This document shows positions 8,066 to 16,817 of a stretch of 64,000 nt of DNA, in pieces. The position numbers were made by a program, and so were the translations under genes. The stretch's first letter is position 1; each line of letters opens with the position of its first letter. This DNA is from Actinoplanes subtropicus (GTDB lineage Bacteria; Actinomycetota; Actinomycetes; Mycobacteriales; Micromonosporaceae). Location: assembly GCF_000721705.1 (NCBI RefSeq), contig NZ_JOJL01000030.1, forward strand, positions 29,406 to 93,405, read 5' to 3'. The notes below the pieces were generated by a model. That model worked only from the letters and a program-made list of their open reading frames with translations, was not told the DNA's origin and did no database searches.

Positions 8066-10021
8066 ATGGTCACTCGGATGAAGAGAGCCGTCATCACCGT
8101 CGCCGTGGCCCTGGCGGTCGGCGCGAGCGGTACCGCGTACGCGTCGGCGCCCGATCTGCCGGCCGGCACCCGCGCCGCGCTCGATCCGGCGCTGGTCGCC
8201 GGTCGCGGCGCCACCGTCGCCTTCACCGAGCAGGAGGCCGAGTCGGCCGCGACCGACGGCACGGTGATCGGGCCCGGGCGGGACGCCTACACCCTGCCCG
8301 CCGAGGCCTCCGGGCGCTCGGCGGTCCAGCTCGCGCCCGGTCAGTGGGTCGAGTTCACCCTGCCCAGGGCCACCAACGCGATCACCGTGCGGTACAGCAT
8401 CCCGGACGCGCCGACCGGCGGCGGGATTACCGCGCCGCTCGCCGTCAAGGTCGGGAAGGACCGCCGGACCATGACGTTGACCTCGCAATACTCCTGGCTC
8501 TACAACCAATACCCGTTCAGCAACGACCCGGCCGCGGGCCTGTTGCATCCGGACTGGTGGATCACCGAGTGCGGCTGTGTGCCGAGCGCGACCACCCCGG
8601 CGCCGGTCATCTCCAAGCCGTTCCGGCCCAACCACTTCTACGACGAGCAGCGGCTGCCTCTGGGCAGGACATATCGGGCCGGCGAGAAGGTCCGGCTGAC
8701 CGCCTCGGTCGCCACGGTGATCGACCTGCTCGACACGGAGCTCGTCGGGCCGCCCAAGATCGACCTGCGGGCCGCGAACGTTCTGCTGTTCGGTGCCGAC
8801 CCGACCGGGCGGCGGGACTCGGCGGCGGCGTTCGACCGGGCGATCGCGTTCGCCCGCAAGGCGTCGCTGAAGCTCTACGTGCCGCCGGGCACCTACCAGG
8901 TCAACCGGCACATCATGGTCGACGACGTGACGATCGAGGGCGCCGGCAACTGGTACACGATCATCAAGGGCACTCAGCAGACGTTGTCGACGCCGGCCCC
9001 GGACGGCTCGATCCACACCGGGGTCGGCTTTTATGGGGACAACGCGCGTAATGTCCATTTGAGCGGCTTCGCCATCGAGGGCGACGTCCGCGAGCGGATC
9101 GACACCGACCAGGTGAACGGCATCGGCGGCGCGATGAGCGACTCGAGCATCGACGGGCTCTACATCCATCACACCAAGGTGGGCCTGTGGTTCGACGGGC
9201 CGATGTCGCACACGAGGATCACCGACAACGTGATCGTCGACCAGATCGCCGACGGCCTGAACTTCCACACCGGCGTCACCGATTCGCTCGTCCAGAACAA
9301 CTTCCTGCGCAACACCGGCGACGACGCCCTGGCGATGTGGTCGGAGAAGACCGAGGACGCGCGGAACACCTTCGACCACAACACGATCCAGACGCCGGTG
9401 CTGGCCAACGGCATCGCGATCTACGGTGGCACCGACAACACCGTCTCCGCCAACCTGATCGCCGACCCGATCCGCGAGGGCAGCGCGCTGCACGCCGGCT
9501 CCCGGTTCGGCGCCGAGCCGTTCACCGGGTACCTCCGGTTCACCGACAACACCACGGTCCGGTCCGGCCCGTATGAGCTGAACTGGAACATCGGTCTCGG
9601 CGCGATCTGGCTGTACGCGCTGGAGAGGAACATGGACGCGGACATCCAGGTGGTCGGCGACACCTTCCTGGACACCACGTACAACGCGATCATGGAAGTC
9701 GCGGACTGGCCGGTGAAGGACCTCTACTCGATCACCAACGTCCACTTCAAGGACATCAGGATTGACGGTATGGGCACCAGCGTCCTCTCCGCCCGCGTCG
9801 GCGGTAACGCGACCTTCGAGAACGTCGACGCCCGCAACGTCGGCGCGGTCGGCGTCAACAACTGCGGCCGGTTCAACTTCCCCGCGACCGGCAGCGAATT
9901 CACGGTGACCGACCTGGGCGGCAACGACGGCGGCTGGCTCGCCCCCTGGATGCTGCCCAACACGATCACCTGCGACGACCGTCCCCCGGTCGTCCCGCCG
10001 CCCGCCCCGTCCCCCTGGTAG
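8066..10021 (+). CDS. Secreted right-handed beta-helix glycoside hydrolase, possibly alpha-1,3-glucanase/mycodextranase-like
   Basis: The product is 651 residues, or 647 if ATG 8078 is used; no clear ribosome site precedes either start. A signal peptide ends near residue 27 (AYASA). Residues about 45-200 form a beta-sandwich-like segment (LAPGQWVEFTLP). The rest has the hallmarks of a pectin-lyase-fold hydrolase: LLFGADPTGRRDSAAAFDRA, LYVPPGTYQVN, VTIEGAGNWYTIIKG, and then repeated Asn- and Asp-rich coils (DNVIVDQIADGLNFH, NNFLRNTGDDALAMW). This layout resembles GH87-type alpha-1,3-glucanases, but the family call is from memory of the motif style. The C-terminus is Pro-rich. A strong terminator follows. 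Confidence 0.6.
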   Translation: MVTRMKRAVITVAVALAVGASGTAYASAPDLPAGTRAALDPALVAGRGATVAFTEQEAESAATDGTVIGPGRDAYTLPAEASGRSAVQLAPGQWVEFTLPRATNAITVRYSIPDAPTGGGITAPLAVKVGKDRRTMTLTSQYSWLYNQYPFSNDPAAGLLHPDWWITECGCVPSATTPAPVISKPFRPNHFYDEQRLPLGRTYRAGEKVRLTASVATVIDLLDTELVGPPKIDLRAANVLLFGADPTGRRDSAAAFDRAIAFARKASLKLYVPPGTYQVNRHIMVDDVTIEGAGNWYTIIKGTQQTLSTPAPDGSIHTGVGFYGDNARNVHLSGFAIEGDVRERIDTDQVNGIGGAMSDSSIDGLYIHHTKVGLWFDGPMSHTRITDNVIVDQIADGLNFHTGVTDSLVQNNFLRNTGDDALAMWSEKTEDARNTFDHNTIQTPVLANGIAIYGGTDNTVSANLIADPIREGSALHAGSRFGAEPFTGYLRFTDNTTVRSGPYELNWNIGLGAIWLYALERNMDADIQVVGDTFLDTTYNAIMEVADWPVKDLYSITNVHFKDIRIDGMGTSVLSARVGGNATFENVDARNVGAVGVNNCGRFNFPATGSEFTVTDLGGNDGGWLAPWMLPNTITCDDRPPVVPPPAPSPW

Positions 10022-10034
10022 TCACCCCCGGGCC

Positions 10035-10066
10035 GCGGCCCCACTCGTTGATTCGAGTGGGGCCGC
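10035..10066 (+). terminator. Strong hairpin terminator
   Basis: A perfect 13-base stem, GCGGCCCCACTCG (10035-10047) and CGAGTGGGGCCGC (10054-10066), has a 6-base loop and is followed by TCTCTG. It begins 14 bases after the stop of the beta-helix enzyme and separates it from the epimerase gene. Confidence 0.85.
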
Positions 10067-10114
10067 TCTCTGTGGGTATCCTTGGCGGCCGATCGCCCGA
10101 GTGGGAGGAAGTTC

Positions 10115-11017
10115 GTGAGCCAAACGTTGCTGGTGACCGGGGGTGCCGGGTTTGTCGGTTCCCACCTCATCAAGGCGCTGCTCCAGGACTATCCGTCCGC
10201 GGCGATCGTCTCCATCGACAACTACTTCACCGGCGTCCGCGAGAACCACTCGAACGACCCCCGGGTGACGTACATCGACGGCTCGACGGTCGACATCAAC
10301 AAGATCTGGGCCGAGCGCGGCCTGGCCAGCCCCGAGATCGTCTTCCATCTCGGTGAGTATTCGCGGATCGTCCAGTCCTTCGACGACCACGATCTGACCT
10401 GGGAGTTCAACCTCCTGGGCACGATGGAGGTGGTCAAGTTCGCGTCCGCCAACGGGTCGAAACTGATCTACGCGGGCTCCAGCTCCAAGTTCGGCAACGA
10501 CGGACAGGACGAAAACCTCAATCCGTACGCCTGGACCAAGGCCAAGAACATCGAGTACATCGCGAACTACGCGAGCTGGTACGGGCTGGACTACGCGATC
10601 ACGTACTTCTACAACGTGTACGGCCCCGGCCAGATCTCGTCCGGCCGCTACGCCACGGTGATCGGCATCTTCGAAGACCACTACCTGCGCGGCGAGCCGC
10701 TGCCGGTCGTCTCGCCCGGCACCCAGACTCGAGACTTCACCCACGTCGACGACATCGTCCGCGGCATCGTGCTGGTCGCCCAGAAGGGCACCGGCGACGG
10801 CTACCTGCTCGGCACCGGCCACGAGTGGCCGCTGATCGAGGTGGCCAAGCTCTTTCGCACCGAGTACGTGCTGAAGCCGGCCCTGCGCGGCGAGCGGGTG
10901 CGCGGCCAGGCCGACACCACGCGGGCCGGCGAGCTGGGCTGGCGGCCGACCCGCCGCCTCGACGAGTACATCGCCTCGTTCATCGCCACCCACCGCCCGG
11001 GCGACCTGGATCACTGA
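10115..11017 (+). CDS. NAD-dependent epimerase/dehydratase (extended SDR)
   Basis: The product is 300 residues from GTG 10115, which sits 4-6 bases after GGGAGGAA; an upstream TTG at 10082 is weaker. The Rossmann motif TGGAGFVGSH opens the protein. The catalytic pair is in YAWTKAKN (Tyr-x3-Lys), preceded by the Ser-rich GSSSKFG. The later motifs YNVYGPGQ and TRDFTHVDDIVRGI are typical of sugar-nucleotide 4-epimerases and dehydratases such as GalE and RmlB relatives. The precise nucleotide sugar cannot be told. It lies alone between a terminator and an MFS gene 33 bases downstream that may be co-transcribed. Confidence 0.88.
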   Translation: MSQTLLVTGGAGFVGSHLIKALLQDYPSAAIVSIDNYFTGVRENHSNDPRVTYIDGSTVDINKIWAERGLASPEIVFHLGEYSRIVQSFDDHDLTWEFNLLGTMEVVKFASANGSKLIYAGSSSKFGNDGQDENLNPYAWTKAKNIEYIANYASWYGLDYAITYFYNVYGPGQISSGRYATVIGIFEDHYLRGEPLPVVSPGTQTRDFTHVDDIVRGIVLVAQKGTGDGYLLGTGHEWPLIEVAKLFRTEYVLKPALRGERVRGQADTTRAGELGWRPTRRLDEYIASFIATHRPGDLDH

Positions 11018-11050
11018 CACGTCCGGGCCGCACCGGGTTGACTGGTCCGA

Positions 11051-12229
11051 GTGCGTCGCGCCCTGATTCCCCTGCTCGCCCTGGCCTGCGGTCTCACCGT
11101 GGCCAACCTCTACTACTCGCAACCCCTGCTCGGCCTCATCGCCGGCAAGTTCGGCGTGAGCGAGGGCGCGGCCACCGTCGTGGTCACCCTCACCCAGATC
11201 GGGTACGCGCTGGGCCTGCTCCTGCTGCTGCCCCTGGGCGACCTGGTCGAGAACCGGCGGCTGACCACCCGGCTGTTGCTCGGCACCGCGGCGTCGCTGC
11301 TGGTGGCGGCGCTGGCCCCGGCGTACGCAATCTTCTTGGTCTTCTCGGTTTTGATCGGCGTCACGTCGGTCGTCGCGCAGATCCTCGTGCCGTTCGCGGC
11401 GCATCTGGCGCCGGCGTCGCAGCGGGGCGCGATCGTCGGCAAGGTGATGAGCGGCTTGTTGCTGGGCATCCTGCTGGCCCGGACGGTGTCCAGCTTCGCC
11501 GGCGGGCTGTGGGGCTGGCGGGCGATCTACTTCATCTCGGCCGCGCTGATGCTGGCCCTGGCGGTGGTTCTGTACCGGGCGTTGCCGCAGCGTCCCCCTT
11601 CGCACGCCGCGCGCTACGGTTCCCTGCTGCGCAGCGTGCTGGAGCTCGCCCGCTCGGAGCCGGCCCTGCGCCGGCGGGCGGTGTGCCAGGGCCTGCTCTT
11701 CGGGGCGTTCAGCGCATTCTGGACGGGGATCGCGTACGAGCTGATCGACGAACACGGCTTCAACCAGTCGCAGATCGCCGTCTTCGCCCTGATCGGCGCG
11801 GGCGGCGCGGCGGCGGCCCCGATCGCCGGCAAACTGGCCGACCGAGGCTACGGGTCGCGGGGCAGCGGCGGTGCCCTGCTGCTGGCGGCCTTGATGGCCC
11901 TGCTGGCCGCGGCGGGCCACGGCAGCGTGATCGTGTTGGCGGTCGCCGGCGTGCTGCTCGACTTCGCGGTCCAGGCCCACCAGGTGATGAGCCAGCACGA
12001 GATCTACGCGTTGCGGGCCGACGCCCGAGCCCGCATCAACACCGTCTTCATGACCACGGTCTTCACCGGCGGCGCCATTTCCTCGGCCCTGACCGGAGTC
12101 TTGCACCACCGCTACGGCTGGACGGGCGCGTGCTTGCTGGCGGCGGGGTGCGCGACGGCGGCGTTGGCGGTGTGGGCGGTCGCGCGATGGCGGGCCTCGA
12201 CGCGGGTGCGGGAGGCCGCCATCCGGTGA
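11051..12229 (+). CDS. MFS transporter, 12 TM
   Basis: The product is 392 residues from GTG 11051 with about 12 hydrophobic segments. The N-terminal signature ANLYYSQPLLG and the following GVSEGAATVVVTLTQIGYA belong to the MFS branch that includes YnfM- and NepI-like drug or sugar efflux proteins. The second-half loop PIAGKLADRGYG is the counterpart of the GxLaDrxGrkr motif. Substrate unknown. It lies 33 bases after the epimerase gene on the same strand and ends about 70 bases before the convergent ABC operon. Confidence 0.85.
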   Translation: MRRALIPLLALACGLTVANLYYSQPLLGLIAGKFGVSEGAATVVVTLTQIGYALGLLLLLPLGDLVENRRLTTRLLLGTAASLLVAALAPAYAIFLVFSVLIGVTSVVAQILVPFAAHLAPASQRGAIVGKVMSGLLLGILLARTVSSFAGGLWGWRAIYFISAALMLALAVVLYRALPQRPPSHAARYGSLLRSVLELARSEPALRRRAVCQGLLFGAFSAFWTGIAYELIDEHGFNQSQIAVFALIGAGGAAAAPIAGKLADRGYGSRGSGGALLLAALMALLAAAGHGSVIVLAVAGVLLDFAVQAHQVMSQHEIYALRADARARINTVFMTTVFTGGAISSALTGVLHHRYGWTGACLLAAGCATAALAVWAVARWRASTRVREAAIR

Positions 12230-12299
12230 CGCGGTGGCATCGCAAATAGAACACGCAAGCGCCGCAAATCGAAAGCGACCGGGACACCCGTGTCCGCAT

Positions 12300-13118
12300 T
12301 CACCCCTTGAGCGCGCCGTCCAGGACTCCTCGGATGAAGTGGCGCTGGAAGAAGAGGTAGATCGCCACGACCGGGGCGATGACGATCAGGGTCGCGGCGG
12401 CCAGGGACGGGATGTCGACGTTGTATTCGCCGGTGAAGTAGCCCAGGCCCGCCGGGGCGGTGCGGCGGGCCGGGTCCTGGATCAGGATGAGCGGCAGCAG
12501 GAACTGGTTCCAGCACCAGACGAAATACAGGACGCCCAGGGTGGTCACGGCGGGACGGGAATTGGGCAGCAGGATGCGCCACAGGGTCGACCAGGAGGTG
12601 GCGCCGTCCAGGCGGGCGGCCTCGATCAGGCCGGTCGGCATGGTGGCGAAGTGGGAGCGCATCCAGAAGGTACCGAACGGCATGAAGGCGGCGATCTCCA
12701 CCAGCGCCAGGCCGTAGCGGGTGTCGGTCAGGCCGAGCGCGCGCAGGTCGTAGTAGAGCGGGATCACGGTCACCTCGGCCGGTAGGGCGAGGCCCAGCAG
12801 GAGGTAGCCGAAGATCTTGCGGCCGCCGGGCACCTCCATGGTGGCCAGCGCGTAGCCGGCGAGCGTGGCGAACAGCACCGAGGCCGGCACTACGGCGACC
12901 GCGACCAGGCCGCTGGAGAGCAGCAGCCGGCCGAAGCCCGCCTTGCTCCACGCCGTGCCGAAGTTCTCCAGGTGCAGCCCGTGCGGCGCCTCCAGCCCGG
13001 TCAGCGGGGTGCCGGCCGGCTGGATCGAGGCGGACAGCAGGGACAGGAACGGCACGAAGACGGCGACCAGGAACAGCGTCAGGACCGCGGGCGCCGCGAG
13101 CCGGCGCGGGAGGCTCAC
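12300..13118 (-). CDS. Carbohydrate ABC transporter permease (MalG/LacG type)
   Basis: The product is 272 residues from GTG 13118. The start overlaps the upstream permease stop as GTGA, so the two are translationally coupled. About six transmembrane segments are visible, together with the ATPase-contact EAA motif EAARLDGATSWSTLWRILLP. Like other carbohydrate-uptake transporter 1 permeases, it should form a heterodimer with the neighbouring permease. No ATPase gene is present in the operon. Many actinobacteria use a shared MsiK-type ATPase for such systems; that this one does so is inferred. Confidence 0.9.
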   Translation of the reverse strand: MSLPRRLAAPAVLTLFLVAVFVPFLSLLSASIQPAGTPLTGLEAPHGLHLENFGTAWSKAGFGRLLLSSGLVAVAVVPASVLFATLAGYALATMEVPGGRKIFGYLLLGLALPAEVTVIPLYYDLRALGLTDTRYGLALVEIAAFMPFGTFWMRSHFATMPTGLIEAARLDGATSWSTLWRILLPNSRPAVTTLGVLYFVWCWNQFLLPLILIQDPARRTAPAGLGYFTGEYNVDIPSLAAATLIVIAPVVAIYLFFQRHFIRGVLDGALKG

Positions 13119-14035
13119 GGCCGCTCCCGGGACAGCCTGGTGATCACCAGGACGACCGCGAAGATCACCAGCGTGAGCACCACGGCGAGGGCGCTGGCCA
13201 GGCCGACGGCGCCGCCGCCGAACGCGAGGCGGTAGATCAGGATGCCGGGCACGACCGTGGTCGTGCCCGGGCCGCCCCCGGTCGTGATGTAGACGAGGTC
13301 GAAGCTGGACAGCGCGGCGATCACGGTGATCGACAAGGCCACCGCGATCTCGGGCCGCAGCAGCGGCACCGTGATCGAGAGGAACTCCCGGACCGGGCCG
13401 GCGCCGTCGACCCGGGAGGCCTCGTAGATCTCCCCGTCGATGCGCTGCGTGCCGGAGAGGAACAGCACCATGCACAGCCCCGACACCACCCACGTGCCGA
13501 CCACGCCGACCGCGACCAGCGCCCAGTCGAAGCTGCCCAGCCAGGCCTGGGCCCACCGGCCCAGCCCCACCGCCTGCAGCACCTGATTGACGGTGCCCTG
13601 CTCGGCGTACACCCAGCGCCAGATGATGCCCACCGCGACCAGCGGCAGCACCTGCGGCAGGAACACGACCGCGCGGATCACGGCGAGGCCGCGCCGCCGC
13701 CGGCGCGCCACGATCGCGGCGCAGACCAGCCCCAGCGCGATCGGCAGCACCGAGAAGAACAGGATCAGCGTCCCGGCGTGCTCGGCGGCCGCCCGCAGCT
13801 CCGGGTCGGCGACCACCGAGCGGTAGTTGCCGAGACCGGCGAACGACGGCAGGGTCACCCCGTCCCAGTTGAAGAACGAGAGATACGCCGTGTGCAGCGC
13901 GGGCAGCACGGTGAACAGCGTGTACAGCAACAGCGCGGGCGCCAGGTAGAGCAGGCCCGACCACCGGCGACGGCGGCGCCGGCGCTGTCGTGCGCGCGGC
14001 GGCGCGGTCACCGGGGCGGGCGCGATGTCCAGCAT
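13115..14035 (-). CDS. Carbohydrate ABC transporter permease (MalF/UgpA type)
   Basis: The product is 306 residues from ATG 14035, whose first base is shared with the TGA of the binding-protein gene (TGATG). A basic N-terminus (RARQRRRRRRRW, about 15-27) precedes six hydrophobic segments. The EAA-loop motif reads EASRVDGAGPVREFLSITVP. LYLAPALLLYTLFTVLPAL is a typical first segment of sugar permeases. It pairs with the permease at 12300-13118. The substrate is a mono- or oligosaccharide that cannot be named from sequence. Confidence 0.9.
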   Translation of the reverse strand: MLDIAPAPVTAPPRARQRRRRRRRWSGLLYLAPALLLYTLFTVLPALHTAYLSFFNWDGVTLPSFAGLGNYRSVVADPELRAAAEHAGTLILFFSVLPIALGLVCAAIVARRRRRGLAVIRAVVFLPQVLPLVAVGIIWRWVYAEQGTVNQVLQAVGLGRWAQAWLGSFDWALVAVGVVGTWVVSGLCMVLFLSGTQRIDGEIYEASRVDGAGPVREFLSITVPLLRPEIAVALSITVIAALSSFDLVYITTGGGPGTTTVVPGILIYRLAFGGGAVGLASALAVVLTLVIFAVVLVITRLSRERP

Positions 14036-15402
14036 CACTGCTGGTGGTACTTGTCGAAGTCGGCCTGGAGCAGGGCGAGGAACTGGTCGACCGTGGCCTT
14101 GCCGCCGGCCAGTTGCTGCAACGCGTTCGTGAGCGTGTCGGACATGGTCGGCGTGGACGCGTTCTGGATGAACGGTTCGAGACCCTGATCTCGTACGGTC
14201 GCCTGCCAGCCGGTCAGCAGCGAGCCGAACAGCCCGGCCTGGCTCGGCATGGCGTCGGCCTTCGGCGCCATGAACCCGGCCTTCGCTGTCAACGGGGCCG
14301 CATCGGCGCTGCCCACGAAGTCGAGGAAGGCGGCCGCGGCCGCGGCACTCTTGGTCTTGGCCGACACGCAGTAGTACACGCCCGCACCGGTCGTGTGGAT
14401 CTTCGCATCGGCGGTGGCCTGCGGCATCGTGAAGTAGCCCGCGTTGTCGCCGAGCCCCTTGCCGACCGCGGCGGCCGCCCAGTTACCGCTGATCCGGAAG
14501 ACCCCCTGCCCCTTGGCGAACGCGGCGGTGGCGTCGTTGTCGCTGATTCCGTTCACGTTGCTGGAAATGTATCCCTTGGTCACCCAGCGCTGGATGGTTT
14601 CCGCCGCGGTCCTGGCCCCGGGCAGCACGATCGAGGCGCCCGAGTGGCCGAAGGCCCACGCCTCCCGGTCGGCCGGGGCCAGGAAGACCGAGAGCAGTTC
14701 GTTGAACGGGTGGTTGAGGCCGCCGTCCAGGTTGCCGACCACCAGAGGCAGCTCGCCGGCCGCCTTGGCCTTGGCGAACATGGCCTCCAGCTCGTCGACC
14801 GTCTTGGCCGGCGTGGTCAGGCCGAGGCGGGCGGCCTTCTGCTTGTTGTAGTAGACGCCCTCGAAGGACAGGCCGCCCGGAACCCCGTACAGCGAACCGG
14901 TCCCGACGGTCTTGCCGTCCGGGCTGAAGGTGATCTGGTCGAGGCCCGGGAACTTCGAACTCCACCCGTACGCGGTCGCATAGCCGTCCGCGTTGAGCAG
15001 CAGGCCGCCGGGCACCAGGTTTTGCATGCCCGGGGTGAACTGGGCGATGTCGGGCGGGGTCGCCGCGGACATCGTCAGGTTGATGCTCTTGAGGTAGTCG
15101 TCCCAGCCCGTGTACTGGCGCTTGAACGTCACGTTCGGATATTTCGCCCGGAACGCGTCGAGCAGTCCCTGGGTCATCGTGGTGTCGTCGGCGTCGGCCA
15201 CGGTGAGCGTGACCGGGTCACTGGGCACGGCCGTGGAGACCGGCCCGGCGCTCGCCGTGGAGCCGGCCGCCGAGGATCCCGGGGTCAGCGAGCTGCACCC
15301 GGCCACGGTGACGGCGCCGGCCGCGGCCAGGCCGGAGAGGAGGGCACGCCGGGAGAATCCCCGGCCGATCGGTGAGAGAGGGGTACGCGGCAGCGGGCTC
15401 AT
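14035..15402 (-). CDS. Extracellular sugar-binding lipoprotein of the ABC transporter (Tat-type signal)
   Basis: The product is 455 residues with AGGGGAG upstream of ATG 15402. The signal has a twin-arginine motif (GFSRRALLSG, Arg18-Arg19) followed by the lipobox TVAGC with Cys36, so it is probably exported by Tat and lipidated. The mature part has the family 1 solute-binding fold: VTLTVADADDT, ending with ADFDKYHQQ. It delivers the sugar to the two permeases encoded just downstream. The oxidoreductase gene lies 30 bases upstream and is probably the first gene of the same operon. Confidence 0.9.
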   Translation of the reverse strand: MSPLPRTPLSPIGRGFSRRALLSGLAAAGAVTVAGCSSLTPGSSAAGSTASAGPVSTAVPSDPVTLTVADADDTTMTQGLLDAFRAKYPNVTFKRQYTGWDDYLKSINLTMSAATPPDIAQFTPGMQNLVPGGLLLNADGYATAYGWSSKFPGLDQITFSPDGKTVGTGSLYGVPGGLSFEGVYYNKQKAARLGLTTPAKTVDELEAMFAKAKAAGELPLVVGNLDGGLNHPFNELLSVFLAPADREAWAFGHSGASIVLPGARTAAETIQRWVTKGYISSNVNGISDNDATAAFAKGQGVFRISGNWAAAAVGKGLGDNAGYFTMPQATADAKIHTTGAGVYYCVSAKTKSAAAAAAFLDFVGSADAAPLTAKAGFMAPKADAMPSQAGLFGSLLTGWQATVRDQGLEPFIQNASTPTMSDTLTNALQQLAGGKATVDQFLALLQADFDKYHQQ

Positions 15403-15432
15403 GATGATCTCCCCTGGATAGGGCTTCGCAGA

Positions 15433-16695
15433 TCAGTCGATGGAGACGGTGCGGCCTTCCCGCCGGGACTGCTCGGCGGCGAAGACGAGATGGTGCGCGG
15501 CCAGCGCCTCGTCGGCGGAGGCCCCGATCCAGCCGGTGTCGCGGGTGGCGACGGCCCTGATGAACGCGTCCATCAGGCCGGCGTCGCCACCCACGTGGCC
15601 GGAGAGCAGCGGGTCGTCGGGGCTGACCGGCACCTCGACGTCGAGCGTCTCGGTCCGGCGGGTGCGGAAGTCGGTCACCCGGATGCGGGTGCCGTCGCAA
15701 TAGATCTCGCCCAGCGTGCCGAACAGGTGGGTCTGCCGCGGCCTGCTGGTGGTGAAGGCGGTCATCGTGAACGTCGCGGTCGCGCCGCCCTCGAACTCGA
15801 GCGCGACCACCTGGTGATCGACGACGTCGTTGTCGCAGGCCCAGACGCACCGCCCGTAGGGACCCGAGCGGAGCGCCTCGGCCACCGACTCGGCGTCGGG
15901 CCGGGGGGTGAGCACCCGCAGCGGCCAGTGCAGGTCGCCGGCCGCCAGGTGATCGTTGTAGATGCGGACCGCGGAGTAGGCGCAGGTCTGCTGGAGCGTG
16001 CAGTCGGTGCACCGGTCGGCCGCCCCGGCCGGCTTGTTCTCCGGCCGGAACAGCTTGAGGCCGCCGAACGAGGAGATCGACCGGACCGGCCGGCCCACCA
16101 TGAACCGGAGCCAGTCGAGGTCGTGGCAGGACTTGGCGAGCAGCATCGGCGCGCTCTGGTCCGCGCGCCGCCAGTTTCCCCGCACGTACGAGTGCGCGTA
16201 GTGGGCGAAGCCCACCGGCTCGAGATGGTCGACGCTGACGATCTCGCCGATCCGGCCGGACGCCACCATGTCGCGCAGGACCTGCGTGTACGGCGCATAG
16301 CGCAGGACGTGGCAGACGCCGAAGACGACCTTGTTGTGCCGGACCGCCTCGACGACCCGGCGGCATTCTTCCTCGGTGGGCGCGATCGGCTTCTCCAGCA
16401 GGATGTCGTAGCCCGCCTCGGCGAACGCGACCGCGGGCGCCACGTGCTGCGCGTCCTGGGTCGTGATGATCGCGACGTCGGCGACCTTCGGCCTGGTGAT
16501 CAACTCTCGCCAGTCGGCCGCCGCGACCGCACCCGGGTGGCGCAGGACCGCGTCGGCGCGCCGCTCGGGATCGGGATCGGCCACCGCCACCACGCGGGCC
16601 CGCTCGGGGTGCTCGGCGATCCAGTGACCGTAGATGTCCCCGCGGATGCCGGCGCCGACCAGGATCACGCGCACCACATCGTCGTCCCCGCCCAT
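15433..16695 (-). CDS. Gfo/Idh/MocA family oxidoreductase
   Basis: The product is 420 residues with AGGAGG ahead of ATG 16695. The NAD(P)-binding fold starts with VRVILVGAGIRGDIYGHW. The conserved EKP motif (LLEKPIAPTEEE) carries the catalytic-type Lys. A cysteine cluster, CTDCTLQQTCAYSA, occurs in a subset of this family where it may bind zinc or stabilise the C-terminal sheet. It is the first gene of the sugar ABC operon and is divergent from a ROK regulator, so it probably acts on the imported sugar or a derivative. The stereochemistry and substrate cannot be judged. Confidence 0.88.
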   Translation of the reverse strand: MGGDDDVVRVILVGAGIRGDIYGHWIAEHPERARVVAVADPDPERRADAVLRHPGAVAAADWRELITRPKVADVAIITTQDAQHVAPAVAFAEAGYDILLEKPIAPTEEECRRVVEAVRHNKVVFGVCHVLRYAPYTQVLRDMVASGRIGEIVSVDHLEPVGFAHYAHSYVRGNWRRADQSAPMLLAKSCHDLDWLRFMVGRPVRSISSFGGLKLFRPENKPAGAADRCTDCTLQQTCAYSAVRIYNDHLAAGDLHWPLRVLTPRPDAESVAEALRSGPYGRCVWACDNDVVDHQVVALEFEGGATATFTMTAFTTSRPRQTHLFGTLGEIYCDGTRIRVTDFRTRRTETLDVEVPVSPDDPLLSGHVGGDAGLMDAFIRAVATRDTGWIGASADEALAAHHLVFAAEQSRREGRTVSID

Positions 16696-16714
16696 GCCGA
16701 CCTCCTCGGAGAGG

Positions 16715-16744
16715 TTTAATAACGCAATTTCTTTTTTTAATTGC
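16715..16744. promoter_or_regulatory. AT-rich operator candidate between the sugar operon and the ROK gene
   Basis: In otherwise GC-rich DNA this stretch reads TTTAATAACGCAATT followed by a T-run and AATTGC. GCAATT (16724-16729) and AATTGC (16739-16744) form an inverted repeat. The TTTAATAA element resembles half-sites of ROK/NagC-type operators. It lies about 20 bases upstream of the oxidoreductase start, where repressor binding could block transcription. Confidence 0.5.
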
Positions 16745-16817
16745 CGAGACGATAGGCTTCGCGACGCGCGGCGGGCAAGCCGCCGTTACCCAACTGTTAC
16801 CGTCCCTAAGGAGTCTG

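Noticed and set aside
12230..12299. Possible terminator GGACACCCGTGTCC between the MFS gene and the ABC operon
   Set aside because: The stem is only six bases with a two-base loop and no T-run, too weak to call.
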